Below are positions 1 to 6,446 of a stretch of 8,099 bases of DNA, piece by piece. Source of the stretch: JBEVNX01 sp040507895. Its GTDB lineage: Bacteria; Desulfobacterota; Binatia; JACPRU01. The DNA lies in assembly GCA_040507895.1 (NCBI GenBank), contig JBEVNX010000175.1, forward strand, positions 1 to 8,099, given 5' to 3'. Position 1 is the stretch's first letter. The number at the start of each line of letters is the position of its first letter. Under the pieces are notes generated by a model. It saw only the letters and a list, made by a program, of their open reading frames with translations, had not been told where the DNA came from and did not search any database. A program made the translations under genes and the position numbers.

Positions 1-884
1 GGCGTATCGGCCGGTACGTCGGGGATCTTCGCGGCCTCGCGCTCGGCAAAGAAGAAGTACCGCTGCGCCTTGGACTCGGGCGAGCTCAAGACGTCGAAGA
101 AAAGCTCGCGCTCGCGCTCGATGCCGCGGTCGAACGGCAGATTGACGGCCGCTTCGACGGCTTGGATGCAGCGCTCGGGAGCGCGGAAGCCGCGCGTCTG
201 CCGCGCTACGGATTTCCGGAAGCTCGCGAACACCTCCGGCCTGCCGCGAGCCGCAGCGAGCTTCTCGTCGAGATCGCGGATCTTGCTGAGCGGGCGGCGC
301 TCGGAAACGATCCTCTCGGCGAATGCCACCGCCGCGGCGGTGAGATCGCCGTCGACGATCTCGTCCACGAGGCCGTCTCGCAAGGCCTCGCTCGCCCCGA
401 TCGGGTCGCCACCGACGATCATCGCGAGAGCCTTCTCGACACCGACCACACGCGGCAATCGTTGCGTGCCTCCCGCCCCGGGCAGCAAGCCGAGCTTCAC
501 CTCCGGCAGCCCGAGGCGAGCCGTCTTCACCGACACTCGGTAGTGGCAGGCGAGCGCGACTTCGAGGCCGCCGCCGAGCGCGGTGCCGTGGATCGCCGCC
601 ACCACCGGCTTCGGCGCGCCCTCGATCAGGTCGAGCACCTCGGCGAGGCCGGGCTCGGCGAGGGGCTTGCCGAATTCCGTGATGTCCGCCCCGGCGATGA
701 ACGTGCGGCCCGCGCAGACGAGGACGATCGCCACGGCTTGCGAGTCCGCGGCCTCGCGCTTCACTCCATCGCGCAGGCCTTGGCGCACGTGCTGGCTCAG
801 AGCGTTCACGGGCGGGTTGTCGACCGTGAGCACCGCGACGCGCCCACGGCGGTCCAGGGCAACCGATCGAGTGATGGCTGTCAT
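1..884 (-). CDS. Crotonase (enoyl-CoA hydratase) domain, N-terminal part of a probable bifunctional beta-oxidation enzyme; truncated by window edge
   Basis: The reading frame is open from ATG at 884 to the window edge (294 complete codons, no stop), so the gene continues to the left. It is a crotonase-fold protein. The oxyanion-hole stretch FIAGADITEF lies at residues 62-71 and GTALGGGLEVALA at 100-112. Glu108 and Glu128 (in LPEVKLG) match the two catalytic glutamates of FadB-type enoyl-CoA hydratases. Residues 275-294 (RYFFFAEREAAKIPDV and following) resemble the linker that, in bacterial bifunctional enzymes of about 700 residues, leads into an NAD-binding 3-hydroxyacyl-CoA dehydrogenase domain; that domain would lie outside the window. 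Expected role: hydration of trans-2-enoyl-CoA and, if the second domain exists, oxidation of the 3-hydroxyacyl-CoA, in the cytoplasm. The start overlaps the P450 stop codon (ATGA). A GGAG site at 893-896, 8 nt upstream, lies inside the P450 gene. A stand-alone enoyl-CoA hydratase is less likely given the long C-terminal region. Confidence 0.88.
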   Translation of the reverse strand, partial: MTAITRSVALDRRGRVAVLTVDNPPVNALSQHVRQGLRDGVKREAADSQAVAIVLVCAGRTFIAGADITEFGKPLAEPGLAEVLDLIEGAPKPVVAAIHGTALGGGLEVALACHYRVSVKTARLGLPEVKLGLLPGAGGTQRLPRVVGVEKALAMIVGGDPIGASEALRDGLVDEIVDGDLTAAAVAFAERIVSERRPLSKIRDLDEKLAAARGRPEVFASFRKSVARQTRGFRAPERCIQAVEAAVNLPFDRGIERERELFFDVLSSPESKAQRYFFFAEREAAKIPDVPADT

Positions 885-2101
885 GATGAGAACTCCACCG
901 GCAAAGACTTCAAACCGCGCAGCGTCAGCGTCTCGCGCCACTCCGGCTCCTGCGTGGCGAGCCGAAGCTTGGGCAGCTCCGACACGATGGCGCCGATGGC
1001 GATCTGTCCCTCGAGCCGCGCGAGGCTCGCGCCGAGGCAGTAGTGCGAGCCGCCTCCGAAGGAAAGGTGCTCGTCGTCACCCCGGCGCACGTCGAGGCGC
1101 TCGGCGTCGGTGAATCGCTCCGGGTCCCGGTTGGCCGAGCCGATGAGCACGACCACCTGCTGACCGGGCTCGATCGTCGTGCCGTCCACCACCCGCTCGG
1201 TCCGCGCGCTCCGGCCGGTCATCTGTACCGGACTGTCGTAGCGAAGGAGCTCCTCGACGGCGGTCGGGAGCAGCGCGGGATCGCGCCGTAAGAGCTCGAG
1301 CTCGCCCGGGTGCTGCAGCAGCGCGCGCGTGCCGTTGCCGATCAGGTTGGTCGTGGTCTCGTGGCCGGCGTTCAGCAGCAGCATCGCGTTGGCGACGAGC
1401 TCGTCCTGCGAGAGCTTGTCCCCCTGCTCTTCGGCGGCGATCATCGCCGAAAGCAGATCGGCACGTGGCGCCGCGCGCCGAGCAGCGACCAGATGGGCGA
1501 AGTAGTCCGCGAACTGATCAATCGCCGCCGCCGCGCGCTCGAGTTGATCGGGCAGGATCATCGGATCGATGGTCGGCGCCAGATCGCGCGACCAAGCCCG
1601 AAAGCGGCCGCGATCCTCCGCGGGCACGCCGAGCATCTCGGCGATCACCATCGCCGGCAGCGGGTACGCGAGATCGGCAATCAGGTCCATCCGACCGGAC
1701 TCGCGCACCGCCGAAAGCAGGCCGTCGACGATCTCTCGCACTCGGCCGCGCAACCCTTCGATGGCGCGGGCCGTGAACGCCTTGCTCACCAGGCCGCGCA
1801 GGCGCGTGTGATCGGGTGGATTCTTGAACAGCAACATGCGCGATAGGCTCTCGACGACCCTCTCGAACGCGGCGCTTTCATACTCGAAGGTCGAGGCGTT
1901 GCCCCATTCCCGAGGCTCGGTCATCGCGAAGCTCCGGTCGGTGAGGATCGCCGTGCCGTCTCGATAGCGAGCGAACACCCAGAAGCCGGCCGGGCTCCAG
2001 TGAACGGGAGCCTCTCGGCGCAGATCCGCGTAGTGAGGATAGGGGTCGGCCCGGACGCCGGGAAGATACGGATTGTAGACGATCGGCTCTGCGAGTGTCA
2101 T
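881..2101 (-). CDS. Cytochrome P450 (soluble bacterial class)
   Basis: A 406-residue protein, normal length for a soluble bacterial P450, with no membrane anchor. All hallmark motifs are intact: the I-helix oxygen-activation motif AGHETT at residues 245-250, the K-helix ExxR (Glu284-Leu-Leu-Arg287), and the haem-binding loop FGGGSHYCLGA at 348-358 with Cys355 as the expected haem thiolate. It should insert one oxygen atom into an organic substrate using electrons from a ferredoxin and its reductase, neither of which is encoded in this window. The start at 2101 is preceded by AGGA about 8 nt upstream and opens with the usual YNPYLPGVRADPYPHYADLR meander. The gene is third in a four-gene minus-strand set and shares a 4-nt overlap with the downstream crotonase, so the two are probably translationally coupled. 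Family placement within the CYP system and the substrate are not readable. Company with beta-oxidation and lactonase genes suggests a catabolic rather than biosynthetic role (inference). Confidence 0.96.
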   Translation of the reverse strand: MTLAEPIVYNPYLPGVRADPYPHYADLRREAPVHWSPAGFWVFARYRDGTAILTDRSFAMTEPREWGNASTFEYESAAFERVVESLSRMLLFKNPPDHTRLRGLVSKAFTARAIEGLRGRVREIVDGLLSAVRESGRMDLIADLAYPLPAMVIAEMLGVPAEDRGRFRAWSRDLAPTIDPMILPDQLERAAAAIDQFADYFAHLVAARRAAPRADLLSAMIAAEEQGDKLSQDELVANAMLLLNAGHETTTNLIGNGTRALLQHPGELELLRRDPALLPTAVEELLRYDSPVQMTGRSARTERVVDGTTIEPGQQVVVLIGSANRDPERFTDAERLDVRRGDDEHLSFGGGSHYCLGASLARLEGQIAIGAIVSELPKLRLATQEPEWRETLTLRGLKSLPVEFSS

Positions 2102-2175
2102 CGGAGCTTCCTGGCTATACTGAGGGACGGATCGAGGGAAGCCGGAGCAGGACCGGATTCAGTAAGCCACCGGAC

Positions 2176-3042
2176 TCAGCGCTCGTCGCGCACGAAGGGA
2201 AAGATGCGCGTGAAATCGACACCCGGTTCGGCAGTCGCGAAGCGGCGCCAAATCTCGAGCACGACCCGACTCAGCCGGCTCGACGTCCCGGCCACAGAGA
2301 CGTTCTCGCCGTACAGGGCCAGGTCCTTGAGCATCAAGGTATTGCGGAACTGCGCGTCGTAGAGCTCCGTCAAGATGCGATTCGGGAACTTGTCGGAGGT
2401 CGCGGTGTTCTGCCCGGAAGAGGCGTTGAGCACGTCGAGCATGACCTTCATGTCGAGCCCCTGGGTCAGGCCGAAGCTCACCGCCTCGCTCGTCGCCGTC
2501 AGTGCGACGGCGCTCAGGTAGTTGTTGAGGAGCTTCATCGCCTGACCCTGTCCAGGCTCGGTTCCCACGTGAAAGCAGCGCTTGGAGATCGCGCCGAGCA
2601 CGGGCCGCAGGCGCTCGAGTTCGTCGGCGCTACCCGAGAACATCAGCGCGATGGTGGCGTTCGCCGCGCCGGCGATGCCCCCGGACACGGGGGCGTCTAC
2701 GTAGCCGAGGCCGGCCTCGCGCAGACCTGTGTAGATTTTCCTCGCCGCGGTGACGCCGATCGTCGACGTATCGACCACGATGCGCACGCGGCGCGGACGG
2801 CTCTCGACGAGCTCGGCCGTCACTACGGCCGAGGCCGCGCCATCCGGCAGGCTGAGCAGCACGACATCCGCCGCCTCGCCGACGCCCTTCGCCGAGCCCG
2901 CCGCGGACCCGCCCGGCGGCAAGCGCTCGGCGGTGCCGGCTGCGTCGAAGCCTACGAGATCGAAACCACGGGCCACGAGGTTCGTCGCCATGCGACTGCC
3001 CATGGCGCCGAGTCCGACGAAACCGACGCGATCGATCGTCAT
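2176..3042 (-). CDS. 3-hydroxyisobutyrate dehydrogenase-like NAD(P)-dependent beta-hydroxyacid dehydrogenase
   Basis: A 288-residue protein, the usual length for the beta-hydroxyacid dehydrogenase family (3-hydroxyisobutyrate dehydrogenase, tartronate semialdehyde reductase and relatives). The N-terminal Rossmann motif is GLGAMG (residues 10-15). The substrate-binding motif DAPVSGG is at 116-122. The catalytic lysine is Lys170 in GQGQAMKLLNN, followed by the conserved Asn173-Asn174, and the cofactor/substrate-side Lys239-Asp240 is in the C-terminal helical domain. It should interconvert a 3-hydroxyacid and its semialdehyde or ketoacid in the cytoplasm; the exact substrate is open. I chose ATG 3042 because family members begin a few residues before the GxGxxG strand. 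A GTG at 3081 in the same frame would add 13 unlikely residues and overlap the upstream gene. The start lies 7 nt after the stop of the decarboxylase gene, with only a partial ribosome site (AGTAGG), which suggests coupled translation. Confidence 0.93.
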   Translation of the reverse strand: MTIDRVGFVGLGAMGSRMATNLVARGFDLVGFDAAGTAERLPPGGSAAGSAKGVGEAADVVLLSLPDGAASAVVTAELVESRPRRVRIVVDTSTIGVTAARKIYTGLREAGLGYVDAPVSGGIAGAANATIALMFSGSADELERLRPVLGAISKRCFHVGTEPGQGQAMKLLNNYLSAVALTATSEAVSFGLTQGLDMKVMLDVLNASSGQNTATSDKFPNRILTELYDAQFRNTLMLKDLALYGENVSVAGTSSRLSRVVLEIWRRFATAEPGVDFTRIFPFVRDER

Positions 3043-3049
3043 GTCGGGC

Positions 3050-3433
3050 CTACTTGCTCTCGTCCCGCTCGTCCAGGACACGCCGGGCGATGCGGAAGGC
3101 TTCGACCCCGGCAGGAATGCCGCAGTAGACCGCGATCTGCTCGAGCACGTCGCGCAGCTCCTCCAGCGTACAGCCGTTCCTCAGAGCGCCGCGAAAATGG
3201 AGCTCGAACTCGTGGGGACGGTTCAGCGCGGCCAGCATGCAGAGGTTCAGCATGCTGCGAGTCTTGCGCGGCAAGACCTCCGAGCCCCACACGCCGCCCC
3301 AACAGTACTCCGTGACGAGCTCCTGGAAGTGGCGGTTGAAGTCGGTCGCGCCGGCGAGCGCCCGGTCGACGAATTCCTCGCCGAGCACTTCCTTGCGAAC
3401 GCGCAGACCGGTCTCATAGAGCCGTTTGTCCAT
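3050..3433 (-). CDS. Carboxymuconolactone decarboxylase family protein
   Basis: A 127-residue protein that spans the whole carboxymuconolactone decarboxylase fold and has the length of PcaC-type enzymes. Family signatures: MDKRLYETGLRVRKEVLGEE at the N-terminus, FQELVTEYCWGGVWG at residues 36-50, FELHFRGALRNG at 76-87 and YCGIPAGVEAFRIAR at 103-117. It has no CxxC pair, so it is not an AhpD-type peroxidase component; a decarboxylase-like role is more consistent. PcaC acts in the protocatechuate branch of the beta-ketoadipate pathway, but no other pca genes are visible here, so this may be a paralogue acting on a different carboxylactone or ketoacid. Start choice: ATG 3433 has AGGGAGG at 3444-3450. 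A TTG at 3457 in the same frame would place that ribosome site inside the coding region. It is first in the minus-strand operon and diverges from the lactonase gene. Confidence 0.92.
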   Translation of the reverse strand: MDKRLYETGLRVRKEVLGEEFVDRALAGATDFNRHFQELVTEYCWGGVWGSEVLPRKTRSMLNLCMLAALNRPHEFELHFRGALRNGCTLEELRDVLEQIAVYCGIPAGVEAFRIARRVLDERDESK

Positions 3434-3535
3434 GTGGGCGTTGCCTCCCTGTGGCAATCGTGCTCGCTTCTGGCGCCTTCGCGCCTATCATGCGCCAGGG
3501 ATGCGCCGAAAGACCAACGAGCGGAGGAGCCAACC
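3434..3535. promoter_or_regulatory. Divergent control region with dyad and -10-like hexamer
   Basis: These 102 bp separate two divergent gene sets, so promoters for both should lie here. Visible: a perfect 7-bp dyad, CTGGCGC at 3470-3476 and GCGCCAG at 3492-3498, with centres 22 bp apart (about two helical turns). GCGCC occurs three times (3473, 3481, 3492). TATCAT at 3486-3491 differs from the sigma-70 -10 consensus at one position and lies between the dyad arms, on the strand that reads into the lactonase gene. I see no convincing -35 hexamer 17 bp upstream, so the promoter would be weak or activator-dependent. The strong GGAGG at 3523-3527 serves the lactonase start. A regulator bound to the dyad could cover the -10 site. 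No regulator gene is in the window. Confidence 0.4.
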
Positions 3536-4342
3536 ATGAGTAAGCCGGAGACGTACGAGGTCTTCGCCGTTCGCTATGCCACCAAGCAGGACCGAATGCG
3601 GAGCGAGAATTTCATCCTCGCCGATCCGCACGACGGCATCATGCCGATCGACTACTTCGTCTGGGTGATCCGCAGCCCGACTCGGACGATCGTCGTCGAC
3701 ACCGGCTTCGAGCACGGCGAAGGAAGGAAGCGCGGGCGCCAGGTGCTGCGCCTTCCCCGGGAAGGACTGGCGATGATCGGCGTCGAAGCGAGCCGAGTCG
3801 AGGACGTGATCATCACGCACCTGCACTATGATCACGCGGGCACTCTTGAGGATTTTCCCGCTGCCCGCTTCCACCTGCAAGAACGCGAGATGTCGTATGC
3901 GACAGGCCGGCACATGTGCCAACCCCAGCCGTTCGCCCAGGCCTACGTGGCGGACCACATCTGTGCGCTCGTGCGGCGCGTCTTCGACGGCCGCGTCTGC
4001 TTCCATGAGGGGACCAGCGAGATCGCGCCCGGCGTTTCGTTGCATCACGTCGGCGGCCACACGATGGGCATGCAGTGCGTGCGCGTGTGGACGGCGCGCG
4101 GCTGGGTCGTGCTCGCCTCCGATGCGGCGCATTTCTACGAGAACATGGACAAGCTCGCGCCTTTCCCCATCGTCTATTCGGTCGCCGACATGATCGACGG
4201 CTACCGGAAGATGCGCCGCCTGGCCGACTCGGAGCGGCACGTGATCCCCGGTCACGATCCGCTGGTCATGGCTCGCTATCCCGCCCCCGAGTCGAATCTG
4301 GCAGGCATCGTGGCGAAGCTCGACGCCGATCCCCTGCGCTGA
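3536..4342 (+). CDS. Metallo-beta-lactamase-fold hydrolase, N-acyl-homoserine lactonase-like
   Basis: A 268-residue protein of the metallo-beta-lactamase fold, similar in length to AhlD/AttM-type lactonases. The two-zinc site is complete: His95-x-His97-x-Asp99-His100 (THLHYDHAG), His175 (VGGHTMGMQ), Asp196 (LASDAAH) and His240 (IPGHDPLV). IVVDTGFEHGEG near residues 52-63 is the usual early strand-turn. Family members hydrolyse lactone esters, classically acyl-homoserine lactones. Beside a P450, an SDR and beta-oxidation genes, a catabolic lactonase that opens a ring-derived lactone is equally plausible (inference). There is no luxI/luxR-type gene nearby and no signal peptide, so it should be cytoplasmic. 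Start ATG 3536 is supported by GGAGG at 3523-3527, 8 nt upstream; the same frame stays open further upstream, but nothing there resembles this family. The first gene of the plus-strand set, 121 nt before the SDR. Confidence 0.92.
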   Translation: MSKPETYEVFAVRYATKQDRMRSENFILADPHDGIMPIDYFVWVIRSPTRTIVVDTGFEHGEGRKRGRQVLRLPREGLAMIGVEASRVEDVIITHLHYDHAGTLEDFPAARFHLQEREMSYATGRHMCQPQPFAQAYVADHICALVRRVFDGRVCFHEGTSEIAPGVSLHHVGGHTMGMQCVRVWTARGWVVLASDAAHFYENMDKLAPFPIVYSVADMIDGYRKMRRLADSERHVIPGHDPLVMARYPAPESNLAGIVAKLDADPLR

Positions 4343-4463
4343 GCACGGGTGGCGCCGCCAAGTACAGGCCATCCGCCTCTTGACGGCGACGGGCTCGCCG
4401 GGTCACGAGGGCGAGGTGCGCGCTCCGCGCTCGGGCGGATCGCGGGGAAGAAGGAGGCTCGAC

Positions 4464-5282
4464 ATGACGGACTACGGCAAGGCCTATCGACTGGATGGCA
4501 AGGCGGCGCTCGTCTCTGGCGCCGCGCGCGGCATCGGCGCAGAGATCGCGGCAGCTTACGCGCAGGCGGGGGCGGCGGTCCTGGTCACCGACGTTCTCGA
4601 GGATGCAGGCCGCAGCACGGTCGAGGTGATTCGCAAGAGCGGCGCCAAGGCCGAGTTCTTGAAGCACGACGTCACCGAGGAGCGACAGTGGGAAGCCGCC
4701 GTCGCGGAAGCCGTGAGTAAGTTCGGAAGGCTCGACGTGCTGGTGAACAACGCGGGTATCGAGAAGATGGCGCGGATCACCGACTGTACCGTTGAGGACT
4801 TCCGCCAGATCCAAGAGGTGAACGTAACCGGCGTCTTCCTCGGCCTGAAGCACGGGATCCGTGTGATGGCTCCGGGCGGCGCGTCCGGCAAGGGGGGATC
4901 GATCGTCAACCTTTCATCGGTCGCCGGTCTGCGGGGCTTCACGGCGCTCGGGGCGTACTGCGCGTCCAAGGGCGCCGTGCGGCTTCTCACCAAGGCGACG
5001 GCGGTGGAGTGCGCGCAGCTGAAACTCGGCGTGCGGGTGAACTCGATCCACCCGGGCGTCATCTGGACGAAGATGGGGGAACAGTTTCTCGACCACGTCG
5101 TGGTTCAGAAGCTGGCGCCCGACCGCGCATCGGCCGAAGCCGCGTTCAAGGAGCGGACGCCGATCGGCTGGTTCGGCGAGGTGGGCGACATCGCCGGGGC
5201 GGCCCTCTACCTCGCCTCCGATGCTTCGAAGTACGTGACCGGTACCGAGCTCGTCGTCGACGGCGGCCTCTCCGCGACTTGA
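4464..5282 (+). CDS. Classical short-chain dehydrogenase/reductase (SDR)
   Basis: A 272-residue classical SDR. The cofactor motif is GAARGIG (residues 19-25, TGxxxGxG type). Asp43 at the end of the second strand (LVTDV) favours NAD(H) over NADP(H). The structural motif NNAG is at 95-98. The catalytic tetrad is Asn120, Ser152 (NLSSVAG), Tyr165 and Lys169 (YCASK). HPGVIWTKMG (196-205) is the usual post-catalytic PG motif, and the protein ends with the common VVDGGLSAT tail. It probably oxidises a secondary alcohol to a ketone or the reverse. The overall look is like cyclopentanol or hydroxysteroid dehydrogenases, but the substrate is not determined. Start ATG 4464 has AAGGAGG at 4451-4457, 6 nt away. 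A TTG at 4380 in frame would add 28 residues of Arg/Gly-rich sequence with no family counterpart. It lies 121 nt after the lactonase gene in the same direction and is probably co-transcribed. Confidence 0.95.
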   Translation: MTDYGKAYRLDGKAALVSGAARGIGAEIAAAYAQAGAAVLVTDVLEDAGRSTVEVIRKSGAKAEFLKHDVTEERQWEAAVAEAVSKFGRLDVLVNNAGIEKMARITDCTVEDFRQIQEVNVTGVFLGLKHGIRVMAPGGASGKGGSIVNLSSVAGLRGFTALGAYCASKGAVRLLTKATAVECAQLKLGVRVNSIHPGVIWTKMGEQFLDHVVVQKLAPDRASAEAAFKERTPIGWFGEVGDIAGAALYLASDASKYVTGTELVVDGGLSAT

Positions 5283-5384
5283 TCCCTGGATCGGCGTTGG
5301 CTTCGTAGACGAGGAGCTCGAGAGGGTAGAGCATGGCGCGGGCGGGCCGCGTTCCGTCCGTAGGCCGCTCCGTGGGATTCGCGC

Positions 5385-6350
5385 ATGAGATTACAAGGCA
5401 AGAGAATCACCGTCACCGGAGGGGCAGGATTTCTCGGCTCGCACGTCGTTGAGCAGCTTCGTGGTGCCGGTTGCAAGGACGTCTTCGTGCCCCGCTCCGG
5501 GGAATACGACTTGCGCCGCGAGGAGGCCGTGCGAAGGCTCTATGAACGAGCCCGTCCCGAGCTCGTCATTCATCTCGCGGCCGTCGTCGGTGGGATCGGC
5601 GCCAATCGCGAGAACCCGGGCCGCTTCTTCTACGACAACCTGATGATGGGCGTCGGGCTGCTGGAGCAAGCCCGTGCTCGGGGGGTGGAAAAATTCGTCG
5701 CCGTCGGCACCGTTTGCGCCTACCCCAAGTTCGCTCCTGTTCCGTTTCGGGAGCAGGACCTCTGGAGCGGCTACCCAGAGGAGACCAACGCGCCGTACGG
5801 TCTCGCCAAGAAGATGCTGCTGGTCCAGGCGCAGGCGTACCGCCAGCAATACGGATTCAACGCGGTCTACCTCCTTCCCGTGAACCTCTACGGTCCGCGT
5901 GATTCGTTCGATCCAGCGAAATCGCACGTCATACCGGCGCTCATCAAGAAGTGCGTCGACGCGGTCGAGCAGGGCGCGCGACAAATCGAAGTGTGGGGGA
6001 GCGGAATGGCGACGAGGGAGTTTCTCTACGTCGCCGATTGCGCTCGGGCAATCGTGCTCGCCGCGGAGCGCTTCGACGGAGGGGACCCCGTGAACGTCGG
6101 AGCGGGACGAGAGATTCGCATTCGCGAGCTGGTCGAGCGCATCGCGGAACTGACGGGCTTTCGCGGAGAGATCGCCTGGGATGCGACCAAGCCCGACGGG
6201 CAGCCTCGTCGCTGCCTCGATGTCTCCCGCGCGGAGAAGGAGTTCGGGTTCCGCGCAACCACGGATTTCGTCGAGGGTCTGCGCGAAACAATCCAATGGT
6301 ACCGCCGCGAAGCGAACGGGCGGGCTGATCGTCGAGAGGTGGCGCCTTGA
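5385..6350 (+). CDS. GDP-L-fucose synthase-like extended SDR (NAD-dependent epimerase family)
   Basis: A 321-residue extended SDR. The nucleotide-binding motif GGAGFLG is at residues 12-18. HLAAVVGGIGANRENPG at 63-79 is typical of GDP-4-keto-6-deoxymannose epimerase/reductases. By position, the catalytic residues are Thr109 (where E. coli Fcl has Ser107), Cys111 (Fcl Cys109), Tyr138, Lys142 (NAPYGLAKK) and His181 (SHVIPALIKK). The Cys/His pair that does the 3,5-epimerisation in Fcl is kept, which supports GDP-L-fucose synthase over a plain 4-epimerase. The stretch GTVCAYPKFAPVPFREQDLW matches a known subgroup of such enzymes. It would make GDP-L-fucose or a related 6-deoxyhexose for surface glycans. 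No GDP-mannose 4,6-dehydratase or glycosyltransferase is visible next to it. The start has only a weak GGGA (5374-5377). It lies 102 nt after the SDR, so membership of the same transcript is uncertain. Confidence 0.9.
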   Translation: MRLQGKRITVTGGAGFLGSHVVEQLRGAGCKDVFVPRSGEYDLRREEAVRRLYERARPELVIHLAAVVGGIGANRENPGRFFYDNLMMGVGLLEQARARGVEKFVAVGTVCAYPKFAPVPFREQDLWSGYPEETNAPYGLAKKMLLVQAQAYRQQYGFNAVYLLPVNLYGPRDSFDPAKSHVIPALIKKCVDAVEQGARQIEVWGSGMATREFLYVADCARAIVLAAERFDGGDPVNVGAGREIRIRELVERIAELTGFRGEIAWDATKPDGQPRRCLDVSRAEKEFGFRATTDFVEGLRETIQWYRREANGRADRREVAP

Positions 6351-6399
6351 GACGGGGCGGGTACGGCCGTGGGAAGGGTTCTTCGCCCCCAGCGGGCGA

Positions 6400-6416
6400 G
6401 CCGCCAGTCCGGCGGC
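6400..6416. terminator. GC hairpin downstream of the fucose synthase-like gene, weak terminator candidate
   Basis: GCCGCC (6400-6405) and GGCGGC (6411-6416) form a perfect 6-bp all-GC stem with a 5-nt loop, 50 nt after the preceding stop codon. There is no T-run after it, so as an intrinsic terminator it is unconvincing. It may only slow polymerase or be chance in GC-rich DNA. Confidence 0.22.
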
Positions 6417-6446
6417 GCCGTATCGGAGAACGCTTGCGCGTGCTCC

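Noticed and set aside
162..1043. Long plus-strand open frame
   Set aside because: It is antisense to the crotonase and P450 genes. The product is rich in Arg, His and Ala with no family signature, a typical shadow frame in GC-rich DNA.
2105..2142. GCTTCC/GGAAGC inverted pair covering the P450 ribosome site
   Set aside because: Only 6 bp with a 26-nt loop; expected by chance in this composition.
2095..3315. 406-codon plus-strand open frame
   Set aside because: It is antisense to the dehydrogenase and decarboxylase genes, which carry complete family motifs. The long open frame is a codon-bias artefact.
3488..4372. 294-codon minus-strand open frame
   Set aside because: It is antisense to the lactonase gene with its full zinc-ligand set, and is His/Asp/Arg-rich by reflection.
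4380..4463. TTG start giving a longer SDR, and TTGACG at 4380-4385 as a -35 promoter element
   Set aside because: The added residues match no SDR and the ribosome site fits ATG 4464. For the promoter, the sequence 17 bp further on (TCACGA) is a poor -10.
5146..5334. Minus-strand small frame beginning MLYPLELLVYEANADPG
   Set aside because: Most of it is antisense to the end of the SDR gene and becomes Arg-rich. The protein-like first 20 residues alone are not enough to call a gene or remnant.
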